This document shows positions 35,824 through 45,134 of a stretch of DNA of 64,000 nucleotides, piece by piece. The stretch is from contig CADAPM010000015.1 in assembly GCA_902789795.1 (NCBI GenBank), positions 1 through 64,000 on the forward strand, given 5' to 3'. Made by a program: the position numbers and the translations under genes. The first letter of the stretch is position 1; each line of letters begins with the position of its first letter. The notes under the pieces are model-generated. The model did no database searches. It was given only the letters and a program-made list of their open reading frames with translations, and was not told where the DNA came from. Source of the DNA: an uncultured Eubacteriales bacterium. Its GTDB lineage: Bacteria; Bacillota; Clostridia; Christensenellales; Aristaeellaceae.

Positions 35824-37314
35824 TTATTGCTGAAACCTGTAAATATCCTGATAGACTTCCTTCATCCTTGGATATAGGGTGCGGTAGAGTTCGCAGTGCC
35901 GGCGGTAGAGGCCGGCATTTGCTTTGTCGGGCAGCACTTCCCGCTGGATGTGGATCTGTCGGGCGGCCTCGGCGAAATCCCTGTACCAGCCGATGCCGAC
36001 GCCGGCGGTCAGGGCGGCGCCCAGGGAGGTGGCTTCGCGCGGGGTCTGGTGCACGCGCACCGGCACCTCGAACATGTCCGCGGCCATCTGCGCCCAGAGC
36101 GTGCTCTTGGCGCCGCCGCCGATCAGCGTGATGTGGTCGGAGCACAGGCCGTTTTCGCGCAGGATTGCGCCGCACATGTTCAGGGACTGCATGATGCCCT
36201 CGTACACCGCCCGGGCCGCGTCCTCCCTCGTGTGGGAGAGGGTGAAGCCGATGAGGGTGCCGGAGGCTTCGGCGGTCCACCAGGGCGTGCGTTCGCCCAT
36301 CAGCGTGGGCAGGAAGAAGACGCCGTGGGCCCCGGCCGGGGCGGCGGACGCCCATTTTTCGACGGTGCGGGGGTCCTCTGCGCCGAACAGCTGGCGGGCC
36401 GCCCAGTCGAAGGCCGCCGCGCCGCTCTGCACGGTGCCGCAGACGTTGTAGTGCTTTGCGTCGCTGTCGAAATAATTGAACAGACGCGTATCTGTCACCG
36501 GGCGTTCGCTCATGGCGCTCACCCAGGCGGAGGAGCCGATATTCATGTAGGTGTCGCCGACGGTCTGGCTTCTCGCGCCGTGGGCGGCACACGCGCCGTC
36601 GCCCGCGCCGACGGCCACGGGCAGGCCTTCGGGCAGGCCGGCGGCAGCCGCGAAGTCCGCGCACAGCCTGCCGCTGACGTCACAGGAAGGACGGAGCTGC
36701 GGCATTTTATCGCGGCTGATCCCGCATTCGCTCAGGATGTTCCAGGCCCAATCCCCGTTGCGCAGGTCCAGGCAGTTGCACAGGGAAGCGTCGGTCAGGT
36801 CCGTGCCGCCCGTCAGGCCGGTGGCGCGGCCGTACAGGTAGTCCTTGATGTTCACGAAGGCGGCGGCCCGGCGGTAGACGTCCGGCTCGTGGGCTTTCAG
36901 CCACATATACTTGGGCAGCCCGCTGTGCACGTCAATATGGTTGCCCGTCACGGCGTAATAATCTTTGAGGGGGATCCGCTCGGCGATCTCAGCCGTCTCC
37001 GGCGCGGCCCGCAGGTCGCTGTGGATCATGTTGTCGTACAGGGCGTTCCCTTCCCTGTCGATGGGGATGCAGCCGTTCATCGTGCCGGTAAAGACCAGGG
37101 CCTCACAGCCGTCTGCCGGGATGCGGGCGTTAAGCTCCCGGATGGCCTGAACGGACGCTTCCAGCTGCTCCTGGGGCCGCTGCTGGGCCCAGCCCAGTTC
37201 CGGAAACCGGGTCGGGTATGCCGCCACCGCGCTGTCCAGCATCAGGCCCTCTCTGGTGAAGGCCGCGCATTTTACGCCGGTGGTACCGGTGTCCAGTGTC
37301 AGGATGTATGCCAT
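35824..37314 (-). CDS. FGGY-family carbohydrate kinase (xylulokinase-like)
   Basis: 496 residues, full FGGY length. Phosphate-1 motif ILTLDTGTTGVKCAAF at the start; the second domain has GAGDGACAAHGARS and NIGSSAWVSAMS, with LIGGGAKSTLWAQMAADMF as the FGGY C-terminal signature region. Xylulokinase, glycerol, gluconate and ribulose kinases all share this fold; the TGTMNG segment and 496 length favour a pentulose or related sugar. Divergently placed against the sugar ABC importer (promoters 37359-37388 and 37405-37433), so both likely respond to the same sugar. GGAGGCGCGGACC precedes ATG. Confidence 0.82.
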   Translation of the reverse strand: MAYILTLDTGTTGVKCAAFTREGLMLDSAVAAYPTRFPELGWAQQRPQEQLEASVQAIRELNARIPADGCEALVFTGTMNGCIPIDREGNALYDNMIHSDLRAAPETAEIAERIPLKDYYAVTGNHIDVHSGLPKYMWLKAHEPDVYRRAAAFVNIKDYLYGRATGLTGGTDLTDASLCNCLDLRNGDWAWNILSECGISRDKMPQLRPSCDVSGRLCADFAAAAGLPEGLPVAVGAGDGACAAHGARSQTVGDTYMNIGSSAWVSAMSERPVTDTRLFNYFDSDAKHYNVCGTVQSGAAAFDWAARQLFGAEDPRTVEKWASAAPAGAHGVFFLPTLMGERTPWWTAEASGTLIGFTLSHTREDAARAVYEGIMQSLNMCGAILRENGLCSDHITLIGGGAKSTLWAQMAADMFEVPVRVHQTPREATSLGAALTAGVGIGWYRDFAEAARQIHIQREVLPDKANAGLYRRHCELYRTLYPRMKEVYQDIYRFQQ

Positions 37315-37358
37315 GGTCCGCGCCTCCGTCGCTGCTTTGTTGTTTATTATGCATCTGC

Positions 37359-37388
37359 ATTATACCATCGACCGGCTCTATTTGACAA
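37359..37388 (-). promoter_or_regulatory. Promoter of FGGY kinase gene
   Basis: Minus strand TTGTCA (37383-37388), 18-base spacer, TATAAT (37359-37364). An imperfect palindrome ATTATGCA-TC-TGCATTAT (37346-37363) overlaps the -10 and could be an operator. Confidence 0.65.
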
Positions 37389-37404
37389 TAAAGTTCTTTA
37401 AAAC

Positions 37405-37433
37405 TTGACAAGCGGAAAAACAAACGATATAAT
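37405..37433 (+). promoter_or_regulatory. Promoter of sugar ABC importer
   Basis: Perfect consensus TTGACA (37405-37410), 17-base spacer, TATAAT (37428-37433), about 100 bases before the binding-protein ATG. Confidence 0.85.
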
Positions 37434-37534
37434 ATAGAAAATCCGGAAAGACTTTGACGTTTTACTACATGAATCCGATTTGAAATGGCGTGTGTCGCCA
37501 TTTTGAAAATAATTCACAAAAGGAGCAATGTTGT

Positions 37535-38851
37535 ATGAAAAAACTGCTTGCTTTCTGTCTGGCACTGACAATGGTGATCGGTCTGGTGACCGTCGCCGCG
37601 CAGGCCGATGAACCCATCGAGATCCTCTTCTGGTCGACCCGTAAATCCGGTGCGAACCTGACCGTGGTCGAGCATGAGGTCGAGACCTTCAACGAGACCA
37701 TCGGCAAGGAGCTGGGCATCCATGTGACCCACGAACCGCAGGGCGGCTACCCGGAGATCTGGGCTGCGCTGTCCACCGCTGCCGGCAACGTGGCGCCTGA
37801 CGTGGTCGCGCTGGGCAACACCTACATCCCCTACGCCCTGGGCGAAGATATGCTGGCCGACATGGCCCCGCTGGCCGCGGCTGACAACTATGACCTGGCC
37901 GGCAACCTGATGAGCTGGGTGCTTGATATCAAGGGCAACACCGACGGCGAGATCCACTCCCTGCCCTATATCCGCTCCACGCCCGTCCTGTATTACAACA
38001 AGGGTCTGGCGGACGAGCTGGGCATCACCATCAACCAGCAGATCACCATCGAAGAGCTGGAGAACTTCGGCCGCGCCGCCATGCTCAAGGATGAGCAGGG
38101 CAACGTGACCCGCTACGGCTTCGAGCTGCTGAAGGACTTCGGCTACTACAACGCCGCCTGGATCTATCAGCTCGGTTCCCAGTTCATCGCGCCCGAAGGC
38201 GGTTCCCCGTCCCTGGAAGACGGCACGATGCTGAAAGTGCTGTCCGACTGGCGCCGCTGGGTCGACGAGGGCTGGTGCCGTCCCTTTGACGCCAGCAGCC
38301 AGGCTGACGGCGCGCTGCAGGAGTTCAAGGCCGGCCGTCTCGCCGCCTATGTGAACAGCTGCTCCGCCATGGCCGGTATCATCAAGAACGCCAAGGAAAG
38401 CGGCATCGAGCTGGGCGTGGCCATGTTCCCGACCTATGACAAGGACCATCACGTAGCTGAGATTGGCGGCGGCAACATCGCCATCATCAGCGAAGGCAAG
38501 AGCGACGAGAAGATCAAGGCTGCCTGGGAATTCATCAAGTTCGTGATGAGCGATTCCGAGCAGTACTTCAACTCCATCAACACCGGCTACTGCCCCTGCA
38601 CCCTGAGCGTGGCCAACGATCCTGAAATGGCCAAGTTCTGGGAGGAGAATCCCTTCTATAAGGTGCCCTTCGATCAGCTGAACACCGCTGGCCGCGGCCA
38701 GGAGCTCCCGGCGCTGAACAACGCTCAGGACTTCATCCAGCTGTGCGAGGATACCGCTGGCCGTCTGATCCAGGCGCAGGAGACCACGCCTGAAGAAGAA
38801 GTCAAGCGCCTGACCGAAGGCGCCGCCAACATCGTCTGGGACGACGACTGA
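37535..38851 (+). CDS. Sugar ABC transporter substrate-binding protein
   Basis: 438 residues from ATG with AAGGAG nine bases upstream; signal peptide MKKLLAFCLALTMVIGLVTV ends near QA-DE, with no lipobox, so anchoring is unclear. The mature protein follows the family-1 solute-binding fold (EILFWSTRKSGANLTVVEHE; NVAPDVVALGN; FKAGRLAAYVNSCSAM), with ligand contacts unassigned. A terminator hairpin after the stop lets this gene be expressed more than the ATPase and permeases that follow, the usual arrangement for importers. The ligand is likely a sugar or sugar alcohol used by the nearby kinases. Confidence 0.88.
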   Translation: MKKLLAFCLALTMVIGLVTVAAQADEPIEILFWSTRKSGANLTVVEHEVETFNETIGKELGIHVTHEPQGGYPEIWAALSTAAGNVAPDVVALGNTYIPYALGEDMLADMAPLAAADNYDLAGNLMSWVLDIKGNTDGEIHSLPYIRSTPVLYYNKGLADELGITINQQITIEELENFGRAAMLKDEQGNVTRYGFELLKDFGYYNAAWIYQLGSQFIAPEGGSPSLEDGTMLKVLSDWRRWVDEGWCRPFDASSQADGALQEFKAGRLAAYVNSCSAMAGIIKNAKESGIELGVAMFPTYDKDHHVAEIGGGNIAIISEGKSDEKIKAAWEFIKFVMSDSEQYFNSINTGYCPCTLSVANDPEMAKFWEENPFYKVPFDQLNTAGRGQELPALNNAQDFIQLCEDTAGRLIQAQETTPEEEVKRLTEGAANIVWDDD

Positions 38852-38865
38852 TCAACAGTACAACT

Positions 38866-38900
38866 GTCTCACCGGTCTCAGGGCCGGTGAGACCCTTTTC
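38866..38900 (+). terminator. Intra-operon attenuating terminator
   Basis: 10-bp perfect arms GTCTCACCGG (38866-38875) and CCGGTGAGAC (38884-38893), then CCTTTTCC. A short, imperfect T tract fits partial read-through between the binding-protein gene and the ATPase gene. Confidence 0.7.
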
Positions 38901-38938
38901 CAATTTTGGAACTATTTTTGAATGAAGGGGCTGGTGTC

Positions 38939-39991
38939 ATGGCGGAAATCGTATTTGAACATGTCGGAAAATCCTTCGGAGATACGAAGGTCATTGAAAA
39001 CCTGAACCTGACCATCGAGGATGGCAAGTTTACGGTGCTGGTCGGCTCCTCGGGCTGCGGCAAAACCACCCTGCTGCGCATGATCGCCGGCATCGGCCCG
39101 GCGACCTACGGGCGCATCCTGATGGACGGCAAGGACATCACCCACCAGCCGCCTGAAAAGCGTGATATCGCCATGGTGTTCCAGAATTACGCCATTTATC
39201 CGACGATGAGCGTGCGGGAAAATATTGAATTTGGCCTGAAAAACAAAAAGGTGCCCAAGCCGGAACGCGACCGCCGCATCGCGGAGTATGCTGAGGTAGT
39301 CGGCATGACGCCCTATCTCGACCGCAAGCCCTCCGACCTTTCCGGCGGCCAGCGCCAGCGTATCGCCCTGGCCCGCGCCATGGTCAAAAAGCCCAGCGTG
39401 TTCCTGATGGACGAGCCGCTGTCCAACCTGGACGCCAAGCTGCGCGCCGCCATGCGCGTGGAGCTGATCGAGCTGCAGCGCCGCCTGGGCACCACCTTCG
39501 TCTACGTCACCCATGACCAGATCGAGGCCATGTCCATGGCAGACACCATTGTGCTGATGGAAAAGGGCGAGATCCAGCAGATCGGCAGCCCGGAGGAGAT
39601 CTACCACGAGCCGGCAAACATCTTCAGCGCCCAGTTCATCGGCACGCCGCCCATGAATATCATGGACCTGGGGGACGGTATCCGCTACGGCGTGCGGCCC
39701 GAATCCCTGCGCATGAATACTGAGCGGATGGAGGGCATGGCGCTGTACCGCAAGGGCCACGTGGTGACCCGCGAGATGCTCGGCGCAGAATTGCAGTACA
39801 AGGTCCGCCTGAGCGACGGCTCCACCATCATGGTCAAGAGCGAGAACGAGCGTGACGATGTGGAAGAGGACATCGACGTATGGGTCATGGCGCCCGCGCG
39901 TCATATCCATTTCTTCGGCTCGGACGGCAAGCACATCGGCCACAACGGCCCGCAGAACCTGCTGGATAAGCTGGGAGGGCTGAACGAATGA
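38939..39991 (+). CDS. Sugar ABC transporter ATP-binding protein (UgpC/MsmK type)
   Basis: 350 residues. Walker A LVGSSGCGKTTLLRMIA, signature LSGGQRQRIALARAM, Walker B VFLMDEPLSNLDAKL and H-loop VYVTHDQIEAM are intact, and a C-terminal regulatory TOBE-type domain follows (about 240-350). The start MAEIVFEHVGKSFGD has AGGGG eight bases upstream; an earlier in-frame ATG lacks a clear site. It overlaps the first permease gene by four bases. Normally one MsmK-type ATPase may serve several sugar importers in Firmicutes, which could explain why the second sugar system at 60-64 kb has no ATPase in view. Confidence 0.93.
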   Translation: MAEIVFEHVGKSFGDTKVIENLNLTIEDGKFTVLVGSSGCGKTTLLRMIAGIGPATYGRILMDGKDITHQPPEKRDIAMVFQNYAIYPTMSVRENIEFGLKNKKVPKPERDRRIAEYAEVVGMTPYLDRKPSDLSGGQRQRIALARAMVKKPSVFLMDEPLSNLDAKLRAAMRVELIELQRRLGTTFVYVTHDQIEAMSMADTIVLMEKGEIQQIGSPEEIYHEPANIFSAQFIGTPPMNIMDLGDGIRYGVRPESLRMNTERMEGMALYRKGHVVTREMLGAELQYKVRLSDGSTIMVKSENERDDVEEDIDVWVMAPARHIHFFGSDGKHIGHNGPQNLLDKLGGLNE

Positions 39992-40923
39992 CGACAGCTT
40001 TATCGGAGATTGAGAAGCAGGCGCTTCGCGAGACACGGCGCATCAAGCACCGCAGCTGGCTGGCCAGCTATGTGATGGTGCTGCCCGCCATGGCCTTCCT
40101 GATTGCCTTTGTCCTGTACCCGTCCGTGGCCATGTTCATCATGAGCCTGTATTACGGGAACGCGAAGAATCCCTTCAAGAGCTGGCGCGGGCTGCAGAAC
40201 TACAGCATGCGCCCGGATTTCTGGATCGCCCTGCGCAATACCGCCGCCTACACCGGCATGGCGCTGGTGCTGGTGATGATCCTGTCCATCCTGTTCGCGC
40301 AGTGGATGTACAAGAGCCGCAAGCTAAACAACGTGGCGCAGACGCTGTTCTTCACGCCCCACCTGGTGGCCGGCGTGTCGGCCGGCTTCATCTGGAGCTG
40401 GCTGATGAGCAGCCAGCCCTACGGCCTGTTCAACACCGTGCTGGGGCCGATATACCAGGTGCTGAACGTGCCCTCCATCCGCTGGCTGGATTCCAGCAAC
40501 ACGGCCATGTTCTCCATCGTGCTCATGAACACCTGGAAGAGCGTGGGCTACTACTGCCTGATCATTATGAGCGCCATGAAGAGCATCCCCACCGAGATCT
40601 ACGAATCCGCCAAGCTGGACGGCTCCTCCGCCTTCAAGACGTTCTTCAAGATCACCATCCCCATGATCAGCCCGCAGCTGTTCTTCCTGCTGATCACCAT
40701 CACGACCGGCAGCTTCAAAGTGTTCGACTCCGTGCGCATCATGACCAACGGCGGCCCGGGCGACGCCACCCGCGTGCTGAGCATGTATATCTATGATTAC
40801 GCCTTCCAGCGCAACAATACGCTGGGCTATGCCTGCGCTGCCGGCATCATCATGATGCTGATCATGGTGGGCGTCACCATCTTCGACTTCGCCTTCGTTG
40901 AGAAAAAGGTCTATTATCAGTAA
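39988..40923 (+). CDS. Sugar ABC transporter permease (MalF/UgpA type)
   Basis: 311 residues with six predicted membrane segments; the EAA loop is YESAKLDGSSAFKTFFKITI. The N-terminus has a basic cytoplasmic lead (LRETRRIKHRSW) before the first helix (VMVLPAMAFLIAFVLYPSVA). It overlaps the ATPase stop (ATGA) and precedes the second permease by 15 bases. It forms the channel with that partner. Confidence 0.93.
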   Translation: MTTALSEIEKQALRETRRIKHRSWLASYVMVLPAMAFLIAFVLYPSVAMFIMSLYYGNAKNPFKSWRGLQNYSMRPDFWIALRNTAAYTGMALVLVMILSILFAQWMYKSRKLNNVAQTLFFTPHLVAGVSAGFIWSWLMSSQPYGLFNTVLGPIYQVLNVPSIRWLDSSNTAMFSIVLMNTWKSVGYYCLIIMSAMKSIPTEIYESAKLDGSSAFKTFFKITIPMISPQLFFLLITITTGSFKVFDSVRIMTNGGPGDATRVLSMYIYDYAFQRNNTLGYACAAGIIMMLIMVGVTIFDFAFVEKKVYYQ

Positions 40924-40938
40924 AGGGGGGACATCGGC

Positions 40939-42171
40939 TTGCTGTATCGCTATATCCGCAACAAAGTTCAGCACGGACAGGCCGGGTCCGTCAAGAGACT
41001 GACGATCACCCTGGCTGTCATCGGCGTTGTGCTGTTCGTACTCGCTTTTGTCGGGTGGTATACCTACGTGCCGGTCAAGCAGGCGCTGGCCGCCGAAAAC
41101 GCGGCTGAGCTGCGGGCGCAGCTGTTCACCGGCGTGTTCATGGACCGTTCCGTTCTGCCCGCTTCCCTGGCCGGGATCAGCACCTTCGGCTTTGCCTGCG
41201 CGATGCTCATGAAGGAGTTGCTGATTGCGTCCAGCGTGTTCTTTGCGCTGTCGTTCATCGTGGCGATGGAAAAATCCCTGGCAGTCAAGCAGGAAAACGG
41301 CAGCCTCTGGGAGACGGTCAAGAATACCGCCGTCGAGTACTTCCAACAGCCCAAGTGGGGCTTGCAGCTGTTCAGCGACGTGATGAAGATCATCCTGATG
41401 CTGGCCTTCGTTTTCCCCTTCTACTGGATGATCATCACTGCCTTCAAGACCTATCCGGAATCCCTGAACGTGCCGCCCACCATGTGGCCGACCCAGTGGA
41501 CGATGGAGGGCTATGAGAACACCTTCTTCTCCGGCGAGAACATCCTGAATTACTTCAAGAACACCGTGGTCGTCACCGCCGCGGTGATCATCCTGCAGCT
41601 GGTGATCATGGTGCCCGCAGCCTACGCCTTCGCAAAGCGTGAATTCCCGCTGAAGGGCCTGCTGTTCGGCATCGTGCTGGTCGCCTTCATGATCCCGCTG
41701 CAGCTGACCTACATCCCCGTGTACCTGCGCATGCAGGACCTGAACCTGATCTTCACGCTGTGGCCGCAGATCCTGCCCCTGGGTGCGGACGCCTTCGGCA
41801 TTTTCATGCTGCGCCAGTCCTTCAAGCAGATCCCGGACGAGATCGTGGAGAGCGCCAAGCTGGACAGCGCGGGCGAGCTGCAGATCATGACGCGCATCAT
41901 GCTGCCCATGTGCAAGAGCGCCATGGTGACCATCGCCATGTTCTCCTTCATCGGCACCTGGAACGCCTACTTCTGGCCGTTGGTGATGACCCGCAGCCGC
42001 GACGTGCAGCCCCTGACCATCGTGGTCGAGCATCTGCGCGACGCCGAGCTGGGCATCCGCTGGAACACCGTCATGGCCGCCAACACCCTGCTGGTGCTGC
42101 CTATCCTGATCGTGTTCATCTTCGCCAGCAAGAAGATCATCGAGGGCTTTGCCTACCGCGGGGTCAAGTGA
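40939..42171 (+). CDS. Sugar ABC transporter permease (MalG type) with long N-terminal extension
   Basis: 410 residues from a TTG start with GGGGGG eight bases upstream. The MalG-like core (about 138-410; MLAFVFPFYWMIITAFKTYP onward, EAA-type loop VESAKLDSAGELQIMTRIML) is normal. Ahead of it lie about 135 extra residues with two to three hydrophobic segments (LAVIGVVLFVLAFVGWY; ISTFGFACAMLMKELLIASS). MalG proteins are usually about 280 residues. The extension looks like a small membrane domain in the same chain, not a mis-called start: the frame is open throughout with the same GC-rich codon use. Confidence 0.88.
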   Translation: MLYRYIRNKVQHGQAGSVKRLTITLAVIGVVLFVLAFVGWYTYVPVKQALAAENAAELRAQLFTGVFMDRSVLPASLAGISTFGFACAMLMKELLIASSVFFALSFIVAMEKSLAVKQENGSLWETVKNTAVEYFQQPKWGLQLFSDVMKIILMLAFVFPFYWMIITAFKTYPESLNVPPTMWPTQWTMEGYENTFFSGENILNYFKNTVVVTAAVIILQLVIMVPAAYAFAKREFPLKGLLFGIVLVAFMIPLQLTYIPVYLRMQDLNLIFTLWPQILPLGADAFGIFMLRQSFKQIPDEIVESAKLDSAGELQIMTRIMLPMCKSAMVTIAMFSFIGTWNAYFWPLVMTRSRDVQPLTIVVEHLRDAELGIRWNTVMAANTLLVLPILIVFIFASKKIIEGFAYRGVK

Positions 42172-42184
42172 TGATGACACTATG

Positions 42185-42218
42185 ATCAAACAGGGGAGCG
42201 GCTGCTCCCCTGTTTGAT
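42185..42218. terminator. Hairpin between convergent genes
   Basis: 15-bp perfect arms (42185-42199 and 42204-42218, GGCT loop) between the MalG-type permease gene and the DUF4097 gene. The T tract is weak on both strands, yet position and stability suggest a bidirectional terminator. Confidence 0.65.
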
Positions 42219-42235
42219 TGCTTGCTTTGGCTGTT

Positions 42236-43363
42236 TTATCGGACCGTGATATCTCCGGACACGCTCGTGAGCTGGATGACGGCGGGATCAGGGCCGGGCT
42301 GGCAGTTTACCTCACAGTCGCCCGTGACCGTATTGGCCTTGACATCGGAGGGCTGGCGGTCGGCGAGGATGATCTCCGCGTCGCCGGAGACGGCGCTGCC
42401 CTTGATCCTGCGCAGCTCGCCGTGCAGCTCCAGTTCGATATCGCCCGAGACCGTGTTATAGACGACCTCCCTCGCTTCGCCCCTGAAGTCGAAGTCGCCG
42501 GAGGTCGATTTGCATTCGAGGGACCCAGTGCTGACCCGGGTGAGGTCTGCGTCGCCGCTGGTGGTCGTGACGCGGAGGGCGGCGTACTGCCCCTCCAGGT
42601 CGATATCGCCGCTGGTGGTGCTGACGCTGACATTCCCGGCGGCACCGCTGACATTCATGTCTCCGCTGGCGCTGTTGATCCGGACATCCTGCGTGCCTTC
42701 GTACAGCCGGATGTCGCCGTCGCCGCTGCCGGTGCGGACGGTCAGGCTCTCCAGCGGCAGGCCGATCCGCACGTCGCCGCTGCCGGTGTTGACGATGAGC
42801 GCCCCGCGCCAGGCTGCCGGTACAAGCAGCGTCGCGCGGCAGGGAGAGTGGGTATCGATGAACTCCACGAGCATCCGGGCGGCGCGCTGCAGCAGGCCGT
42901 TGAGGCTGTAATCGGCGTCCGGGGGAGGCGCGGCTTTTTTGCTTTCTTCGGGACGGACGACTTCGAGGGACAGGCGGCTGCCGTCGCGTTCGCTGTGCCA
43001 CTGCGCTCCGTCCTTGCTGTCCAGCTCCAGGTGGATGAGGGCGTCCTCGGACGGGATCACCTGCAGGTCGTCCGCGCCCAGGCTGACCCTAATCTCCCGG
43101 ATGCCCGAAACGGGGATGGTGCCCGGCGCGGGTACCGACAGGGCGCGCTCGCGGTGGGGAAAAGCGCTGGTCAGCTCGCTGAAGCCGGTCAGGTCCTCCA
43201 TGATTTGGCGGGTGGCCGCTTCCTCGCCGAGGCCGGAGGCCAGCAGGTCGGCATAGCGCTCGTTCAGGTCGGCGGTCAGCTCCTCCTTCAGGGCCTGGGC
43301 CTCTTCGGTCATCTCGATATCATGAAACAATTGATCGGTGATCTCTGTGATCTTCTGATACAT
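42236..43363 (-). CDS. DUF4097 beta-strand repeat protein
   Basis: 375 residues. The first 80 residues are helical (MYQKITEITDQLFHDIEMTE), resembling the HAAS/DUF1700 domain of PadR partners; then repeated short strands with SGD turns (TGSGDVRI, TSGDIDLE, TSGDADLT, TSGDFDFR, VSGDIELE) form the DUF4097 beta-helix. No signal peptide or membrane segment was found, so it is probably cytoplasmic or peripheral. It follows a padR gene by 16 bases, a common pair in Firmicutes envelope-stress operons. Its binding partner is unknown. Confidence 0.8.
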   Translation of the reverse strand: MYQKITEITDQLFHDIEMTEEAQALKEELTADLNERYADLLASGLGEEAATRQIMEDLTGFSELTSAFPHRERALSVPAPGTIPVSGIREIRVSLGADDLQVIPSEDALIHLELDSKDGAQWHSERDGSRLSLEVVRPEESKKAAPPPDADYSLNGLLQRAARMLVEFIDTHSPCRATLLVPAAWRGALIVNTGSGDVRIGLPLESLTVRTGSGDGDIRLYEGTQDVRINSASGDMNVSGAAGNVSVSTTSGDIDLEGQYAALRVTTTSGDADLTRVSTGSLECKSTSGDFDFRGEAREVVYNTVSGDIELELHGELRRIKGSAVSGDAEIILADRQPSDVKANTVTGDCEVNCQPGPDPAVIQLTSVSGDITVR

Positions 43364-43379
43364 TTCATTATCCTCCCCG

Positions 43380-43715
43380 TTACTCGTTGCCGTCCAGCAG
43401 GAGCGTATCCAGTACGTGCTTTGTTTCCCGCCAGGCCTCCTGGTCGCTAAAAAGGCGTTCCCGGCCCTTGACTGTCAGGCGGTAATACCGCCGCCGCGCG
43501 CCGCTCTGCTCGTCGCCCCAGTAGCTGTCGATCAGCCCCTCCTGGGCGAGCCGCCGGAAGGCCGTATACAGCGTGGGCTCCTTGAGCTGCAGCGCGCCGC
43601 CGCTCTTATCGCCGATCTGCTTGATCATCTGGTAGCCGTAGCTGTCGCCGCCATCCAGACATTTGAGCAGGATCGTGTCCGTATATCCCCTCAGGATATC
43701 CGCGCTCAGTGCCAT
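43380..43715 (-). CDS. PadR-family transcriptional regulator
   Basis: 111 residues, the small PadR type. The winged helix (TILLKCLDGGDSYGYQMIKQ; PTLYTAFRRLAQEGLI; RRRYYRLTVKGRE) is complete and a short C-terminal dimer helix follows. Such proteins repress their own operon. A consensus promoter lies 110 bases upstream (43828-43856), and two direct repeats AAATAGAATACT (43734-43745, 43752-43763) sit just before the ribosome-binding site and could be binding sites. Expressed together with the DUF4097 gene. Confidence 0.92.
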   Translation of the reverse strand: MALSADILRGYTDTILLKCLDGGDSYGYQMIKQIGDKSGGALQLKEPTLYTAFRRLAQEGLIDSYWGDEQSGARRRYYRLTVKGRERLFSDQEAWRETKHVLDTLLLDGNE

Positions 43716-43733
43716 TGATCCACCTCCTATAAC

Positions 43734-43763
43734 AAATAGAATACTCTAAGAAAATAGAATACT
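43734..43763 (-). promoter_or_regulatory. Direct repeat before padR
   Basis: AAATAGAATACT occurs at 43734-43745 and 43752-43763, 18 bases apart (reads AGTATTCTATTT on the coding strand), directly upstream of the TAGGAGGTGG ribosome-binding site. Likely an operator or leader element. Confidence 0.5.
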
Positions 43764-43827
43764 GCCATGGTGACGCTCATACACATCTCACCATCCCTCC
43801 TTCGGTCGGTTTGGCGATCGCAAATAT

Positions 43828-43856
43828 ATAATACAGCAAGATACATCGTCTGTCAA
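43828..43856 (-). promoter_or_regulatory. Promoter of padR-DUF4097
   Basis: Minus strand TTGACA (43851-43856), 17-base spacer, TATTAT (43828-43833). Leader of about 100 bases before the PadR ATG. Confidence 0.75.
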
Positions 43857-43917
43857 GGTATCTCACAAAAGAAATTTTGTCTTTTGTTTTTTAGTGAAAA
43901 ACGGACCGATTTCATCC

Positions 43918-43947
43918 TTGACAAGGACCGGCGTTTTATAAGATAAT
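43918..43947 (+). promoter_or_regulatory. Promoter of upp-atp operon
   Basis: TTGACA (43918-43923), 18-base spacer, GATAAT (43942-43947), about 50 bases before the upp ATG. Confidence 0.65.
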
Positions 43948-43986
43948 AGATTGGTTAAATTTTGACGGGGACGGTCCCGGAGTTGA

Positions 43987-44628
<642 letters not shown>

Positions 44629-44642
44629 GGGGGAGACCTTCC

Positions 44643-45110
44643 GTGAAGGTACAGCCTGCCGTACGGCAGGAAACGGCGAAGATCGCCCTCGGCACCGCGG
44701 TGCTGACCCTGATCATGATCGGCGTGTTCATGATCCTGGGCAGATTTGACTGGACGGTGCTCACCGGCGCGCTCCTGGGCTGGGCCGCGGCTGTCGGGAA
44801 CTTTTTCCTGATGGCGCTGACCGTGCAGAAAGCCGCCGATGAGATGAAACCCACCGCGCAGCCTGCGGCGGACGAGGACGATCAGGAAGAGGACGACGGC
44901 GAGGAAAAGCCGGAGGCTCCCTTGAGCGAGGACGCCAAGCGCGGCAAACAGCGCATCCAGCTGAGCTATACTTTGCGCATGCTGGGTCTGGGCGTCATCG
45001 CGATCCTGGGGGTCACGCTGCCCTGGTTCCAGTCCGTGGCGGTGCTTTTGCCCATGCTGTTCCCGCGCATCGTCATCATGCTTTTGAACAGCCGGCCTTC
45101 AACACTGTAA
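44643..45110 (+). CDS. atpI: ATP synthase subunit I family protein
   Basis: 155 residues from a GTG start with GGGGGAG eight bases before. Four predicted membrane segments in two pairs, split by an acidic loop (DEDDQEEDDGEEKPE). AtpI proteins assist c-ring assembly and are the first gene of many ATP synthase operons. Sequence conservation is low in this family, so the call rests mainly on its position directly before atpB and its topology. Confidence 0.8.
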   Translation: MKVQPAVRQETAKIALGTAVLTLIMIGVFMILGRFDWTVLTGALLGWAAAVGNFFLMALTVQKAADEMKPTAQPAADEDDQEEDDGEEKPEAPLSEDAKRGKQRIQLSYTLRMLGLGVIAILGVTLPWFQSVAVLLPMLFPRIVIMLLNSRPSTL

Positions 45111-45134
45111 GAAAGGGAGGGAAGGCGTAAGCAA

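Noticed and set aside
40324-42189. A 621-residue minus-strand open frame
   Set aside because: Antisense to two clear ABC permease genes; His/Asp-rich composition, no domain.
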